This document shows positions 63,974 through 64,000 of a stretch of 64,000 nucleotides of DNA, piece by piece. The notes beneath the pieces were generated by a model that worked only from the letters and a program-made list of their open reading frames with translations, did no database searches and was not told the DNA's origin. The DNA is from JAFAGX01 sp963759875 (GTDB lineage Bacteria; Acidobacteriota; Terriglobia; Terriglobales; Acidobacteriaceae). Within the stretch, counting starts at the first letter, position 1, and every line of letters starts with the position of its first letter. The stretch lies in NCBI GenBank assembly GCA_963759875.1, contig CAVXBB010000006.1:1-64000 (forward strand), read 5' to 3'. The position numbers and the translations under genes are program-made.

Positions 63974-64000
63974 CTGGCTGCTCCTTGTGCCGCGGCGGAG

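Overview
The window reads as chromosomal core DNA of a member of the Acidobacteriota, most likely a Terriglobia/Koribacter-type soil lineage. This is an inference from gene content: an Oar-type TonB-dependent receptor with a carboxypeptidase-regulatory N-terminus, futalosine-pathway menaquinone genes, a hopanoid/ceramide-type glycosyltransferase, GTP-dependent PEP carboxykinase, a BlaI plus short M56 pair, an S10 peptidase, and DnaG, RpoD and DnaB in a row. No 16S gene is present, so the placement cannot be proven here. No phage module, intact insertion sequence or CRISPR array was seen.

Layout. 1-3.6 kb holds a cyclopropane fatty acid synthase (cut by the window edge) and a GH15 glucoamylase-like gene, both broken by many single-base indels. 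3.7-9.3 kb: pcm (one frameshift), mqnP, mqnE, a HAD-like protein lacking its nucleophile, and an ABC exporter. 9.3-23 kb: housekeeping and metabolism (tyrS, purN, pckG, pgeF, S10 peptidase, NIPSNAP, desaturase, serine hydrolase, ychF, ZIP transporter, hemB). 23-31.7 kb: information processing (mutS2 with one frameshift, dnaG, rpoD with a strong terminator, dnaB). 31.7-35.5 kb: a small-gene zone with a tRNA 3'-end remnant, two tiny ORFs, tRNA-Val(GAC), tatA, maf, a cysteine-rich unknown and a LysW-like zinc ribbon. 35.6-43.9 kb: M28 peptidase, rhomboid protease, blaI-M56 pair, TonB-dependent receptor and an HpnI-like glycosyltransferase. 44-55 kb: envelope-glycan genes (SQD1-type epimerase, GT39, asparagine synthase, sodium:solute symporter, two GT87 paralogues). 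55-64 kb: kelch protein, SpoIIE-type phosphatase, thioredoxin reductase, proline dehydrogenase, ruvB, a HicB remnant, ruvA and an ABC-2 permease.

How it fits together. mqnP and mqnE are two steps of menaquinone synthesis, hemB feeds heme, and the proline dehydrogenase delivers electrons. All three sit beside CRP-type palindromes (TGTGA-N6-TCACA: two perfect copies and one with a single mismatch), which hints at one respiratory regulon.

The other recurrent theme is small dispersed repeats. A TCATCTTGAGCG-type inverted pair lies between convergent genes, GAATGCAGAAG-type repeats surround purN and encode its last residues, and a GAGCTAAAAGCTAAGAGC-type repeat lies in frame inside dnaG. The indel pattern (homopolymer contractions in pcm and mutS2, dense indels in the first 3.6 kb) looks more like sequencing error than gene decay, but only reads can decide.
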